From assembly GCF_036188265.1 (NCBI RefSeq), contig NZ_CP108093.1, positions 4,112,001-4,176,000 of the forward strand: a stretch of 64,000 nucleotides of DNA, read 5' to 3'. Source of the DNA: Streptomyces sp. NBC_00247 (GTDB taxonomy: Bacteria; Actinomycetota; Actinomycetes; Streptomycetales; Streptomycetaceae). Position 1 is the stretch's first letter. Each line of letters starts with the position of its first letter. A model generated the notes under the pieces. The model saw only the letters and a list, made by a program, of their open reading frames with translations, searched no databases and had not been told where the DNA came from. Shown in pieces: positions 16,089 to 24,581 of this stretch. The translations under genes were made by a program, and so were the position numbers.

Positions 16089-17515
16089 CCGACGCGGTCG
16101 ACCGGCCTGCCGGCCCGCCCTGTTCACCCGCCCTGTCCGCCCCGGTCCGCCCGGCCCGTCAGCCAGTCCGTCCGGCCGCCCTCACGGCGTGCGCCGGGCG
16201 GTGCGCCGGGCGGTGTGACGGCGGACCGGCGGGCGGCGGGCGGCGGACTGGTGGGCGGTGTCCGACGCGGACGCGTGGCCCGGCTGGGTCCCGGCGAAGA
16301 CCTCCCGGTACGACGGGTGGCTCCGAGGTCCGGACGGCGCGCGTCTTCCGATGCCGCACGCTCCCCGGCCCGTACGGGCTCCGGCGAGCACCCCGGCTTG
16401 TACGGGCTCCGGCGAGCACCCCGGCCCGTACGGGCTCCGGCGAGCACCCCCCGGCCGTGTGCGCCGGCCCCATGCGCGCGTTCGGACGGCCGGCGCGTGC
16501 GGTTCGGGGCTCTGATCCTCCGATCCGAGGGTGTGCACGCGCTGCCCCGTGGTGCCGGAACGCGCGTCCGGGGCGGGCGCCGTGGTTCGAGGCGCTCGGC
16601 CGCTCGGAAGACGCGCATCCCCGCACCCAGGACGACCCGAGACCGGACACGGGTCACCGTGCGGACCCGAGGCTGACGTGGTCAACCGGGCGGTCGCGGG
16701 GTGGTGCGGTCGCGCCGAGGGATGTCCCCCGGTGCGCCGGACCGGCGGGCGGTACCGGGAGTCCCGGCGCACCCGCGCGACCCGGGTCCTCAGGGTGCCC
16801 GTTCGCCGGCGATCCGTTCCTCCCCCTTCGCGCTTTTCGCGCTCTCCTCGCCCTTCCTCTCGCTTCCCGCCTTTCGCGCCGTTTGGCGGTTTTCCTCCGG
16901 ATAGTTCGTCACCCGGACGCTGTCCTTTCGTCCGGCGTGGGGCGGGCCGGGTGAAAGGGGATCAAGGCTGCGTGATGGCGTGATGGCGCGGCAGCTCCTA
17001 AGGAATCGTGGGTCTCCCGTGCGGTAGCCCCTCCGGAGTCCCGTCAGCAATAGCCGGGCGGCGGATCTTTTGGTGTGCGCACCAACGAAGGAGCTTCCCT
17101 CCTGACGGCGTTATCCGACGGACATCCCTGATTCCTCCTCCCTTAATTCTCCTGACCGATCTCCTTGTCGATCTCTGGTCCCACGTCCTCGCGCACCCCG
17201 TTTCCCGCCCTTTTCTTTCCGATCGTTCTTTCTCCACCGGTTGGCGTCCGGGTGGTTCTCCCTATCCTGTCCACCGCGTTGCACATGGGGGCTTTCCTCG
17301 GTGTCGCAGGCCGGAAGCTCCGGGGCGGCGGGCGGCCGACTTGTCGGCGGGCGGAGGAGCGGTGAATTCGGAATGCCTCATTCCGCTCGTCGTCCTCGCC
17401 CGGGGAGCGGCGTCCTTTCCGCCGGAGGGGAATCGGTGAACCGTTTCCTGTGACCGTGTGACGGGCAGCCCTTACGCTTCGAGCGAGGTCCAGTCGCTTC
17501 ACAGGGGGAGTCGTC
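16089..17515. other. 1.4-kb region without a supported gene
   Basis: No frame here has convincing family motifs or a good start. It contains three tandem 28-bp repeats at 16363-16446. From about 16980 to 17260 the base composition is noticeably less GC-rich than the surroundings, which suggests long regulatory DNA or decayed foreign DNA. A short dyad TTGGTG-N4-CACCAA lies at 17070-17085. The promoter of the kinase gene at 17516 should be at the right end. Confidence 0.55.
16363..16446 (+). repeat. three tandem 28-bp repeats
   Basis: Units at 16363-16390, 16391-16418 and 16419-16446 are nearly identical. Each starts CCCCGGC and ends GGCTCCGGCGAGCA. Units one and three contain the palindrome CCCGTACGGG; unit two differs there. 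A partial fourth start follows. Confidence 0.9.
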
Positions 17516-19528
17516 ATGCAGCCGCTGGAAGCCGGCGAACCGCGCACCATCGGCGCCTACCGGTTGCTCGGCAGACTCGGCGCGGGCGGCATGGGGCGGG
17601 TCTATCTGGGGCGTAGCGCGGGTGGCCGCACGGTCGCGGTGAAGGTGGTGCACCCGCACTTCGCCCTCGACGAGCAGTTCCGGGCCCGGTTCCGGCGCGA
17701 GGTGGACTCCGCCCGGCGGGTGGGGGCCCGTTGGACCGCTCCGGTCCTGGACGCCGACCCCGACGCGCCAGTGCCATGGGTGGCGACCGGATACGTGGCG
17801 GGGCCGTCCCTCGCACAGGCGGTGACCCGCCACGGCGCACTGCCCGAACGCGCGGTGCGGACGCTGGGAGGCGGTCTCGCAGAGGCGTTGGGCGCCGTGC
17901 ACGAGCAGGGCATCATCCACCGTGACGTGAAGCCTTCCAACGTCCTCCTCTCCCTGGACGGGCCGAGGCTCATCGACTTCGGTATCGCCCGGGCCCTCGG
18001 CGCCACGGTCTCGCTCACCTCCACCGGGGTCTCCGTGGGTTCGCCGGGCTACATGGCGCCCGAACAGATCCGGGGCGCCGACATCTCCGGAGCGGCCGAC
18101 GTGTTCTCGCTCGGCGCGGTCCTCGCGTACGCCGCCACCGGCTCCGCACCCTTTCCCGGCGATTCCTCCGCCGTGCTCCTGTACAAGGTGGTCCACGAGG
18201 AACCCGAACTCGGCGATCTCAGGGGCGAACTGAGGGATCTCATCGCCGCGTGCCTCGCGAAGGACCCGGCTGCCCGCCCCTCCCCGCCCGACATCGCCCG
18301 CGCTCTCGCCCCCGCCGGTGCGGGCGCGTTGGTGTCGGATGGCTGGCTTCCCGCCGCGCTGGTGCACGAGGTGAGCAGGGACGCCGTGGCGCTGCTCGAC
18401 CTCGAACCCCAGGAGGGCCCGGTGCTGTCGGGCCCCGTCCCCTTCAGCAGCGCCTCGCTCGACGCCCGCCCCGCCGACGCGCGGGGGGCTGAGGACCGTA
18501 CGGCGGTGCCCGCCGAAGGAGGCGCCGGGAGCACAGGCGGTACCGGGGGCACGGGCGGTACCGGGGGCACGGAGGGCACCGATGGCACGGGCGGCACCGG
18601 TGGCGAAGACGCGGGGCCCCAGGCATCCGGAGCCCCGTACTCCGGCGCCGCCCTCGGCGTCTTCGGCCCGCCGATTCCGTTGCCCGCCGTCGACGGGGCG
18701 GACAGTGCCGCGGGCTCGCAGGCCGCTCACCATCCGGCGAACGATCCGCGTCTCTCCCCGTCGGACTCGCCCTTCTCCCCGCCCGGGCGGCGGTTCTCCG
18801 TCGCGGTGAGCGCCGACAGGCTCCCGGAGCACCGGCCCGGGGCCCGCCCCGGCCGGAGGGTCAGCTGCACCGTCGCGCTGGCCGTCGCCGGTGCGCTGGC
18901 CGTGGTGGCCCTGACGTCGGGCATGCTCGGCGACCTGCTGCCCTGGGGCGGTGACACCCGCAAGCACTCCGACACGGCAGCCTCCCCGCCCTCCGGCTCC
19001 CCGGACCCGGGGTCCTCCTCCGCTTCTTCCACCCCGTCCGAGGGCTCTTCCGCCGGCTCCGGTACGCCGTCGGGCGACACCACCTCCGCGCCCGCCCCCG
19101 GTGACGGCGACCCCGGGGACGACGGCGGGAGCGGCGGCGGGACCGACGACAAGATCACCGCCCTGCCCGCGTCGTTCGTGGGTACCTGGTCCGGCCCGAC
19201 CGTCGAACGCTCCGGCGTCTCCCACGGCACCCTCACCGCCGTCTTCACCGAGGGGAAGACGGGGCAGGACGTCGTGCGGATGACCCAGTCGATCAGCTAC
19301 CTCGGTTCGCAGATCTCCTGTTCCAGCATCGGCACGCTCTCCTCCGGCACCGAGAAGGTGCTGAAGATCCACGAGCGCTCGGTCGCCGACAGCTCCGCGA
19401 GCCTGTTCTGCACGGGGTCCGACGCGGAACTGACGTTCACCCTGAACGAGGACGGAACCCTCGCCTACCGGTCGTACGAAGAGGCCGCCGGACTTCCCAC
19501 CGGCACGCTGACCCGGTCCGGCCGCTGA
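17516..19528 (+). CDS. membrane Ser/Thr protein kinase with extracellular C-terminal domain
   Basis: A 670-residue Hanks-type kinase. Cytoplasmic kinase domain at residues 14-270: GRLGAGGMGRVYLG, Lys43, HRDVKPSN (Asp137), LIDFGIA (Asp154) and GSPGYMAPEQ. A disordered linker has Gly-Gly-Thr repeats at about 340-365. One transmembrane helix lies near 450-472 (CTVALAVAGALAVVALTSGM). A Ser/Pro/Gly-rich extracellular stalk leads to a C-terminal domain of about 115 residues (FVGTWSGPTVERSGVSHGTL) with two cysteines. That domain may sense an extracellular signal; the ligand is unknown. The ATG at 17516 follows cagggggag. It is not co-oriented within an operon. Confidence 0.9.
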   Translation: MQPLEAGEPRTIGAYRLLGRLGAGGMGRVYLGRSAGGRTVAVKVVHPHFALDEQFRARFRREVDSARRVGARWTAPVLDADPDAPVPWVATGYVAGPSLAQAVTRHGALPERAVRTLGGGLAEALGAVHEQGIIHRDVKPSNVLLSLDGPRLIDFGIARALGATVSLTSTGVSVGSPGYMAPEQIRGADISGAADVFSLGAVLAYAATGSAPFPGDSSAVLLYKVVHEEPELGDLRGELRDLIAACLAKDPAARPSPPDIARALAPAGAGALVSDGWLPAALVHEVSRDAVALLDLEPQEGPVLSGPVPFSSASLDARPADARGAEDRTAVPAEGGAGSTGGTGGTGGTGGTEGTDGTGGTGGEDAGPQASGAPYSGAALGVFGPPIPLPAVDGADSAAGSQAAHHPANDPRLSPSDSPFSPPGRRFSVAVSADRLPEHRPGARPGRRVSCTVALAVAGALAVVALTSGMLGDLLPWGGDTRKHSDTAASPPSGSPDPGSSSASSTPSEGSSAGSGTPSGDTTSAPAPGDGDPGDDGGSGGGTDDKITALPASFVGTWSGPTVERSGVSHGTLTAVFTEGKTGQDVVRMTQSISYLGSQISCSSIGTLSSGTEKVLKIHERSVADSSASLFCTGSDAELTFTLNEDGTLAYRSYEEAAGLPTGTLTRSGR

Positions 19529-19600
19529 ACGCGGCAAAGGCTGGCGTAGGCTGATTCGGTCCGTGGATCCGTCGAAACACCGCCGAAAGGTGACAGCCCG

Positions 19601-20800
19601 GTGACCGAGAAGGCCGACCTTCAGCCCATCCTCGACCGCGCCGCCGAAGGCGGGCGGATCTCTGCGGAGGAGGCGCTCGACCTGTACCGGTCGGCCCCGC
19701 TGCACGCGCTCGGAGCAGCGGCCGACGCCGTGCGCCGTCGCCGTTACGCGGGTACGGAGCACATCGCGACGTACATCATCGAGCGCAACATCAACTACAC
19801 CAATGTGTGCGTCACGGCGTGCAAGTTCTGCGCCTTCTACGCCGCGCCGAAGGACACCGCCAAGGGCTGGTCCCGCGACCTCGACGACATCCTGCGCCGC
19901 TGCGCGGAGACCGTCGAGCTGGGCGGCACCCAGATCATGTTCCAGGGCGGACACCACCCCGACTACGGCGTGGAGTACTACGAGGAGCACTTCTCCGCCA
20001 TCAAGAAGGCGTTCCCGCAGCTGGTGATCCACTCGCTGGGTGCTTCCGAGATCGAGCACATGGCCCGTATCTCCAAGGTGTCCGCGGAAGAGGCGATCCA
20101 GCGCATCCACGCCGCCGGTCTCGACTCCTTCGCCGGTGCCGGTGCCGAACTCCTGCCGGCCCGCCCGCGCAAGGCCATCGCTCCGCTGAAGGAGTCCGGT
20201 GAGCGCTGGCTGGAGATCATGGAGATCGCGCACAACCTCGGTGTCGAGTCCACCTCCACCATGCTGATGGGCACCGGCGAGACCAACGCCGAGCGTATCG
20301 AGCACCTCCGCATGATCCGAGACGTGCAGGACCGTACGGGAGGCTTCCGCGCCTTCATCCCGTACACCTACCAGCCGGAGAACAACCACCTGAAGGGCCG
20401 CACGCACGCGACACTCTTCGAGTACCTCCGCATGATCGCCATCGCGCGCCTCTTCCTGGACAACGTCGCGCACATCCAGGGCTCCTGGCTGACCACCGGC
20501 AAGGAGGTCGGCCAGCTGTCGCTGCACTACGGCGCTGACGACCTCGGCTCGATCATGCTGGAGGAGAACGTCGTCTCCTCCGCGGGCGCCAAGCACCGCT
20601 CCAACCGCCTGGAGATCATCGACCTGATCCGCAAGGCGGGGCGGGTGCCCGCACAGCGCGCCACGACCTACGAGCACCTGGTCGTCCACGAGGACCCGGC
20701 GCTGGACCCGGTCGACGACCGTGTCGTCTCGCACATCTCCTCCACCGCCATCGAAGGCGGCACCGCTCACCCCGAGCTGAAGCTCCTCAACGCCAACTGA
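19601..20800 (+). CDS. mqnC: cyclic dehypoxanthinyl futalosine synthase MqnC
   Basis: A 399-residue radical-SAM enzyme that cyclises dehypoxanthinyl futalosine in menaquinone synthesis. The 4Fe-4S motif CxxxCxxC is at Cys70, Cys74 and Cys77 (NVCVTACKFCAFY). Other conserved segments are GGTQIMFQGGHHPDYG, SLGASEIEHMA, TSTMLMGTGETNAERIEH and FIPYTYQPENN. Length is typical. GTG at 19601 is 72 bases after the kinase stop. The enzyme works in the cytosol after MqnA and MqnB. Genes for MqnB and MqnD are not in this window; in S. coelicolor they are elsewhere on the chromosome. Confidence 0.96.
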   Translation: MTEKADLQPILDRAAEGGRISAEEALDLYRSAPLHALGAAADAVRRRRYAGTEHIATYIIERNINYTNVCVTACKFCAFYAAPKDTAKGWSRDLDDILRRCAETVELGGTQIMFQGGHHPDYGVEYYEEHFSAIKKAFPQLVIHSLGASEIEHMARISKVSAEEAIQRIHAAGLDSFAGAGAELLPARPRKAIAPLKESGERWLEIMEIAHNLGVESTSTMLMGTGETNAERIEHLRMIRDVQDRTGGFRAFIPYTYQPENNHLKGRTHATLFEYLRMIAIARLFLDNVAHIQGSWLTTGKEVGQLSLHYGADDLGSIMLEENVVSSAGAKHRSNRLEIIDLIRKAGRVPAQRATTYEHLVVHEDPALDPVDDRVVSHISSTAIEGGTAHPELKLLNAN

Positions 20801-20883
20801 AGCGGTTCGAAAGTCCCGCCTGTCCGGCATTTCGTCCTCCTTCCGTCTCTTCCCGCCCGGGGTTCCGGGCCAGGTGACTCCTC

Positions 20884-21552
20884 GTGCTGACGATCCACGC
20901 CGCCGATCTGCTGCTGCCCGGCCCCGGGCGGCAGCAGATCGCCGGTGGTGCGGTGCTCGTCAGGGACGGATCGGTCGTCGCCGTGGGCCCGTACGAGGAA
21001 CTGGCCGCCGGGAATCCGACGGCCCGAGTGCGCCGCTGGCCCGGGATGCTGACGCCGGGGCTCGTCCAGCCACACGGCTCGGCGCTGCTGGAACGGGCCT
21101 ACCACCCCGACCCGCGCGAGTCGGACGCCCTCGGCACCGAACCCCTGACCGGCGCGGCGCTGACGGCCCTGGACATGGGCGACAGCCGGAGGGGTGCGAG
21201 CGCGCGACGCGGAGTGCAGCGGATGCTCGCCCACGGCACCGTTGCCGTGGTGGGCCCGTTCGGACGGCCTGCGGTGGCGGACGCGGTGCAGCGGTCGGGG
21301 ATGCGAATTCTGGGCCGGGCCCCGGCCGAGGGGGCCGCGGAGGAGGCGACCGGCGCACGGGCCTCGGTCGATCCCCTCGCGTGGCGTCGTACGGCAGCCG
21401 AGATGTTCGCAAGTCCGGCGCTCGACACCGGGAACCGCCCCGCGGACTTCGCCGTGTTCGACGCCCCCGACGCCGAGACTCTCCTCGGGACGGGCGCGGC
21501 CTGTTGCGTCGTCACCGTCCTCGGGGGACGGATGGTCTACCGGCGACGTTGA
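20884..21552 (+). CDS. degenerate amidohydrolase-like (imidazolonepropionase-domain) protein
   Basis: A 222-residue protein. The N-terminus has the beta-sandwich of amidohydrolases (GGAVLVRDGSVVAVGPYEEL) leading to PGMLTPGLVQPHGS, where active relatives have the metal-binding HxH. That motif is lost here, and the protein is about half the usual length. The C-terminal part returns to the sandwich fold (NRPADFAVFDAP and TVLGGRMVYRRR). It is therefore unlikely to be a standard metal hydrolase. It starts 84 bases after mqnC on the same strand, so it may be co-transcribed and tied to menaquinone synthesis, which is inference only. The start codon is GTG. Confidence 0.78.
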   Translation: MLTIHAADLLLPGPGRQQIAGGAVLVRDGSVVAVGPYEELAAGNPTARVRRWPGMLTPGLVQPHGSALLERAYHPDPRESDALGTEPLTGAALTALDMGDSRRGASARRGVQRMLAHGTVAVVGPFGRPAVADAVQRSGMRILGRAPAEGAAEEATGARASVDPLAWRRTAAEMFASPALDTGNRPADFAVFDAPDAETLLGTGAACCVVTVLGGRMVYRRR

Positions 21553-21607
21553 GACGGAACCGAGCTGAGGCCGGGCGCCCCTGCCCCGGTCTCCTCCCGC
21601 ATCAGCG

Positions 21608-22468
21608 TCACATCCCCTCCATCGGGTGCTGGACCGCGTACCGCACCCAAAAGGTCAGCCGGCCGTCCCGCGCGATCTGGCGCAGCTTCTCGGCCGTGAC
21701 GGGCGAGGACTTCCCGTGCTCGTCGTCCGGTGCCACGGAGAGGTCGACCAGGTTGTCCTGGTAGGTGAAGCTGATCCGCACGCCCGTGGTGTCCTCGGAG
21801 TTGACCGGGGCGGTCCTCGCGGTGCCCCATATGCCGCCTCGCATCAGGAACTTGTAGCAGGTGATGTGCTTCGCGGGGACGTCCTCGCACTTCTGTTCAC
21901 CGGTCTTCTCCCCGTCCACGGGGCGGACCGAGAAGGTGAGAGGGAAGGCGAACCCCTCCTCCGTCTTGAGCTGGTACTGGCTGACGCGCAGGTCGACCGG
22001 GTGCACCTCGCCGATGGCGTAGAGCATGTCGTTGAGATCCTTGGTGGCCCCCTGCTGGAACTCCACTTGAATCTTGCGTTCGGCGGCGGGCAGATCCGCC
22101 ATGGAGAACTCGCCGGGCGAGGGCTCCACATGCACCGGCTCGCGGAGCCGGCCGTCGACGTGCTCGGCGTCCGCAAGGATGTCCGGATCGACGGTGAAGG
22201 GAAGCTCCGAGTCCGAGTCCGAGCCCGTCACGGCGGGCGTGGCTCCGCCGTCCGGCCAGGGGGACGTCGAGGCGAGGATGCCGAGGGCCATCACCGCCGT
22301 CACCCCCGCGCCCAGGGCCACCTGGCGGCGGGCACGGCGTCTGCGGCCCCGGACGACGGCACCGGCGACCAGGTCGCCCGGCAGCGGCGCCCGGCCCGTG
22401 GCCTCCTCCATGACGGACCTCAGCAGATCGGTCATCTCCCGCTCGACGTCCGTGGGATCGGTCAGCAT
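21608..22468 (-). CDS. membrane protein, probable anti-sigma factor partner of the adjacent ECF sigma factor
   Basis: A 286-residue protein with a cytoplasmic N-terminus of about 48 residues (EMTDLLRSVMEEATGRAPLP), one membrane helix (about 49-67, QVALGAGVTAVMALGILAST) preceded by RRRRARR, and a large extracellular part with two cysteines (KCEDVPAKHITCYKFL). This architecture and its place directly after an ECF sigma gene suggest a regulator that holds the sigma factor at the membrane. No zinc-binding anti-sigma motif (HxxxCxxC) is present, so this is inference from context. The gap to the sigma gene is 18 bases. Confidence 0.65.
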   Translation of the reverse strand: MLTDPTDVEREMTDLLRSVMEEATGRAPLPGDLVAGAVVRGRRRRARRQVALGAGVTAVMALGILASTSPWPDGGATPAVTGSDSDSELPFTVDPDILADAEHVDGRLREPVHVEPSPGEFSMADLPAAERKIQVEFQQGATKDLNDMLYAIGEVHPVDLRVSQYQLKTEEGFAFPLTFSVRPVDGEKTGEQKCEDVPAKHITCYKFLMRGGIWGTARTAPVNSEDTTGVRISFTYQDNLVDLSVAPDDEHGKSSPVTAEKLRQIARDGRLTFWVRYAVQHPMEGM

Positions 22469-22486
22469 GGTCTTCCACCTCTTCTT

Positions 22487-23014
22487 TCAGGCCTGGACGG
22501 TGTAGGTGCGGGCGTCGCCGAGCTGCTCGCGCAACCGGGCGAGAGAACGGGAGCACTGGCTCTTGACGGTGGACTCGCTGCACCGCATCAGGGAGGCGAC
22601 GGTCTCGACGCTCAGGTCCTCCCAGTAGCGCAGGACGACCATCGCCCGTGCACGGGGCGGTAGTTCGGCCAGTGCGGACAGGAGGGTGACCGTCAGGTCG
22701 GGGCTGATGTCGGCGGTTGGCGGAGCCACTGGGGTGTGTGCGAGGAGGTCACGGATGCGCCGTCTTCGCTCGGCGAGATAGGTGCGCGTCAACACCGTGC
22801 GGGCGTAGGCGTGCGGCGAGTCGGCCGCACCCACCCGGCGCCAGTGCTGGAAGAGCTTGGCCAGCGTCGTCTGCGTGAGGTCCCGTGCGGTCTCCGCGTC
22901 TCCGCAGAGGAGATAGGCGGTCCTGTACAGCCGGCGTTGGTTCGCGCGGGCGAACTCCTCGAAGCTCCTGGCACTCATGGGGCCGCCCGACTCCCGGCCC
23001 GGTCCTGTGTCCAT
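22487..23014 (-). CDS. ECF RNA polymerase sigma factor (SigE-like family)
   Basis: A 175-residue extracytoplasmic-function sigma factor. Region 2 includes FEEFARANQRRLYRTAYLLC, then DLTQTTLAKLFQHWRRV, which recognises the -10 element. Region 4 includes LPPRARAMVVLRYWEDLS and the helix-turn-helix VETVASLMRCSESTVKSQ. Length is normal. The ATG at 23014 has GGGGGA four bases before it; an internal ATG at 22978 would give 163 residues and still include all of region 2. It is followed by a membrane protein that is probably its regulator. The signal and target promoters are unknown. Confidence 0.9.
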   Translation of the reverse strand: MDTGPGRESGGPMSARSFEEFARANQRRLYRTAYLLCGDAETARDLTQTTLAKLFQHWRRVGAADSPHAYARTVLTRTYLAERRRRIRDLLAHTPVAPPTADISPDLTVTLLSALAELPPRARAMVVLRYWEDLSVETVASLMRCSESTVKSQCSRSLARLREQLGDARTYTVQA

Positions 23015-23202
23015 CTGTCCCCCGTCCTGCTTCCGGGACGGCCTGTCCGTCCAGTCCGTCCTTTCTCCCTTCTCTGAGCACCCCCGCCACCGAAAGGTTG
23101 AGAGGGAAGTGGAAAGCCGTCACGGGCGCCTCGTACCGGCCCGGCGCGCCACCCCGGGTGGCCCCCGCGAACCCTGTCGGTACGGGCTGCTTGAATGGGT
23201 GG

Positions 23203-23895
23203 GTGACCCGAGCATCCCTGGAAAAGCAGCCGCACGAAGTCGCTTCGATGTTCGACGACGTGGCGCGAAGGTACGACCTGACCAACGACGTGCTCTCCCT
23301 CGGACAGGCCCGGCTCTGGCGCAAGGAGGTCGCCAAGGCGGTCGACGCGCGCCCGGGTCAGAAGATCCTGGACCTGGCCGCCGGTACGGCCACCTCCTCG
23401 CAGCCCTTCGCGCAGGCCGGCGCCTACGTCGTGCCCTGCGACTTCTCGATCGGCATGCTGAAGGTGGGCAAGGAGCGGCACCCCTGGATGCCGTTCACGG
23501 CGGGCGACGGGACGAAGCTCCCCTTCAAGGACGAGACCTTCGACGCCGTCACCATCTCCTTCGGGCTCCGCAACATCCAGGACACCGATGCCGCGCTGAG
23601 CGAGCTGTACCGGGTCACCAAGCCCGGAGGCCGGGTCGTGATCTGCGAGTTCTCGCAGCCCACCTGGACGCCGTTCCGCACGGTGTACCTGGAATACCTG
23701 ATGAAGGCGCTGCCGCCCCTCGCCATCGCGGTGAGCAGCAACCCGGACGCCTACGTCTACCTCGCGGAGTCCATCCGCGCCTGGCCGGACCAGGCCGGAC
23801 TCGCGACCCTGCTCCAGAAGGCCGGCTGGTCGGGCGTCGCCTGGCGCAACCTCACCGGCGGTGTGGTCGCGCTGCACCGGGGCGTACGCGCCTGA
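23203..23895 (+). CDS. menG: demethylmenaquinone methyltransferase
   Basis: A 230-residue SAM-dependent methyltransferase of the UbiE/MenG family that adds the ring methyl group as the last ring step of menaquinone synthesis. Seen: FDDVARRYDLTNDVLSLGQ at residues 17-35, SAM motif I ILDLAAGTATSS, motif II TFDAVTISFGLRNIQD, and PGGRVVICEFSQP. Length equals the family norm. GTG at 23203 gives the standard N-terminus; longer upstream frames lack similarity. It is divergent from the ECF sigma gene and ends in a shared convergent hairpin. Confidence 0.93.
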   Translation: MTRASLEKQPHEVASMFDDVARRYDLTNDVLSLGQARLWRKEVAKAVDARPGQKILDLAAGTATSSQPFAQAGAYVVPCDFSIGMLKVGKERHPWMPFTAGDGTKLPFKDETFDAVTISFGLRNIQDTDAALSELYRVTKPGGRVVICEFSQPTWTPFRTVYLEYLMKALPPLAIAVSSNPDAYVYLAESIRAWPDQAGLATLLQKAGWSGVAWRNLTGGVVALHRGVRA

Positions 23896-23918
23896 CCGCC
23901 GGATCCGCAGCCGCGCAC

Positions 23919-23949
23919 CTCTGCCCCCGAAATCCGGTCGGGGGCAGAG
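23919..23949. terminator. convergent terminator between menG and GNAT gene
   Basis: Perfect 12-bp inverted repeat (arms 23919-23930 and 23938-23949), loop 7 bases, in the 64-base gap between two convergent genes. Confidence 0.82.
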
Positions 23950-23959
23950 ACGCCTGCCG

Positions 23960-24484
23960 TCAGCCCAGCTCCAGTCGGTAGCAGAGCGCCGTGCGCGGGA
24001 TTCCGGTGGTGATCTCGTACGACTCGGCGAGGCGCATCCCCAGCCGCTCGGCCACCGCGGCCGACCGCCGGTTGCGCGAGTCGATCACCGCCACGACCTC
24101 GCCGACGCCCGCGGCCCGTACCCGTTCCAGAGTGGTGCGGGCGGCGGCGGTGGCGTACCCGTGACCCCAGGCGGCGCGTCCCAGCCGCCAGCCGATCTCG
24201 ATCTCTCCGACCGGCCCGAACGTGGCGTGCGGCCACGGCTGCGCGCCCGTGAAGCCCAGCACCGCGCCCGCCTCGTCGGTCAGCGTCCAGAGACAGAAGC
24301 CGAGTTCGGCGTCGTGCCGGCGCTGGCGCGCGGTCAACTCCTCGTACACCGAGAACTCCGCGCTCCGACCGCCGAAGAACTCCATCACCTCCGGGTCGTC
24401 GAAGGTCCGGTACCAGCTCAGGGCGTCCTCGTCGGTGGGAACCCGCAGACGTACCGTCGGGTGGGGGGAAGGCGCGATCGTCAT
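23960..24484 (-). CDS. GNAT family N-acetyltransferase (RimJ/RimL-like)
   Basis: A 174-residue acetyltransferase. The RimJ/RimL-type layout is clear: VRLRVPTDEDALSWYRTFDD near the start, EIEIGWRLGRAAWGHGYATA (the acetyl-CoA pyrophosphate loop, AAWGHGYAT) at about residues 92-110, and VIDSRNRRSAAVAERLGMRL near 131-150. Substrate is unknown: it could be a ribosomal protein N-terminus or a small amine. The ATG at 24484 is used because the conserved domain begins there. The gene is divergent from the flavoprotein reductase with 97 bases between starts. Confidence 0.85.
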   Translation of the reverse strand: MTIAPSPHPTVRLRVPTDEDALSWYRTFDDPEVMEFFGGRSAEFSVYEELTARQRRHDAELGFCLWTLTDEAGAVLGFTGAQPWPHATFGPVGEIEIGWRLGRAAWGHGYATAAARTTLERVRAAGVGEVVAVIDSRNRRSAAVAERLGMRLAESYEITTGIPRTALCYRLELG

Positions 24485-24581
24485 CGGGGAGCCCTTCGGT
24501 AAGTTGATCTGCCGGTCCCCATAGACTGCATGGGACCGGTGCCCCGCGGCACGCGATTTCGAGTCTTCGGGAGATCCGACC

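Noticed and set aside
16363..16446. CRISPR array
   Set aside because: The 28-bp repeats are directly adjacent, with no spacers between them and no cas genes nearby.
16998..17237. Small minus-strand protein in the AT-richer island
   Set aside because: No ribosome-binding site, poor codon bias and no recognisable motif.
17378..20830. A 1150-codon minus-strand frame over the kinase and mqnC
   Set aside because: It is the complement of two well-supported plus-strand genes; high GC leaves antisense frames open.
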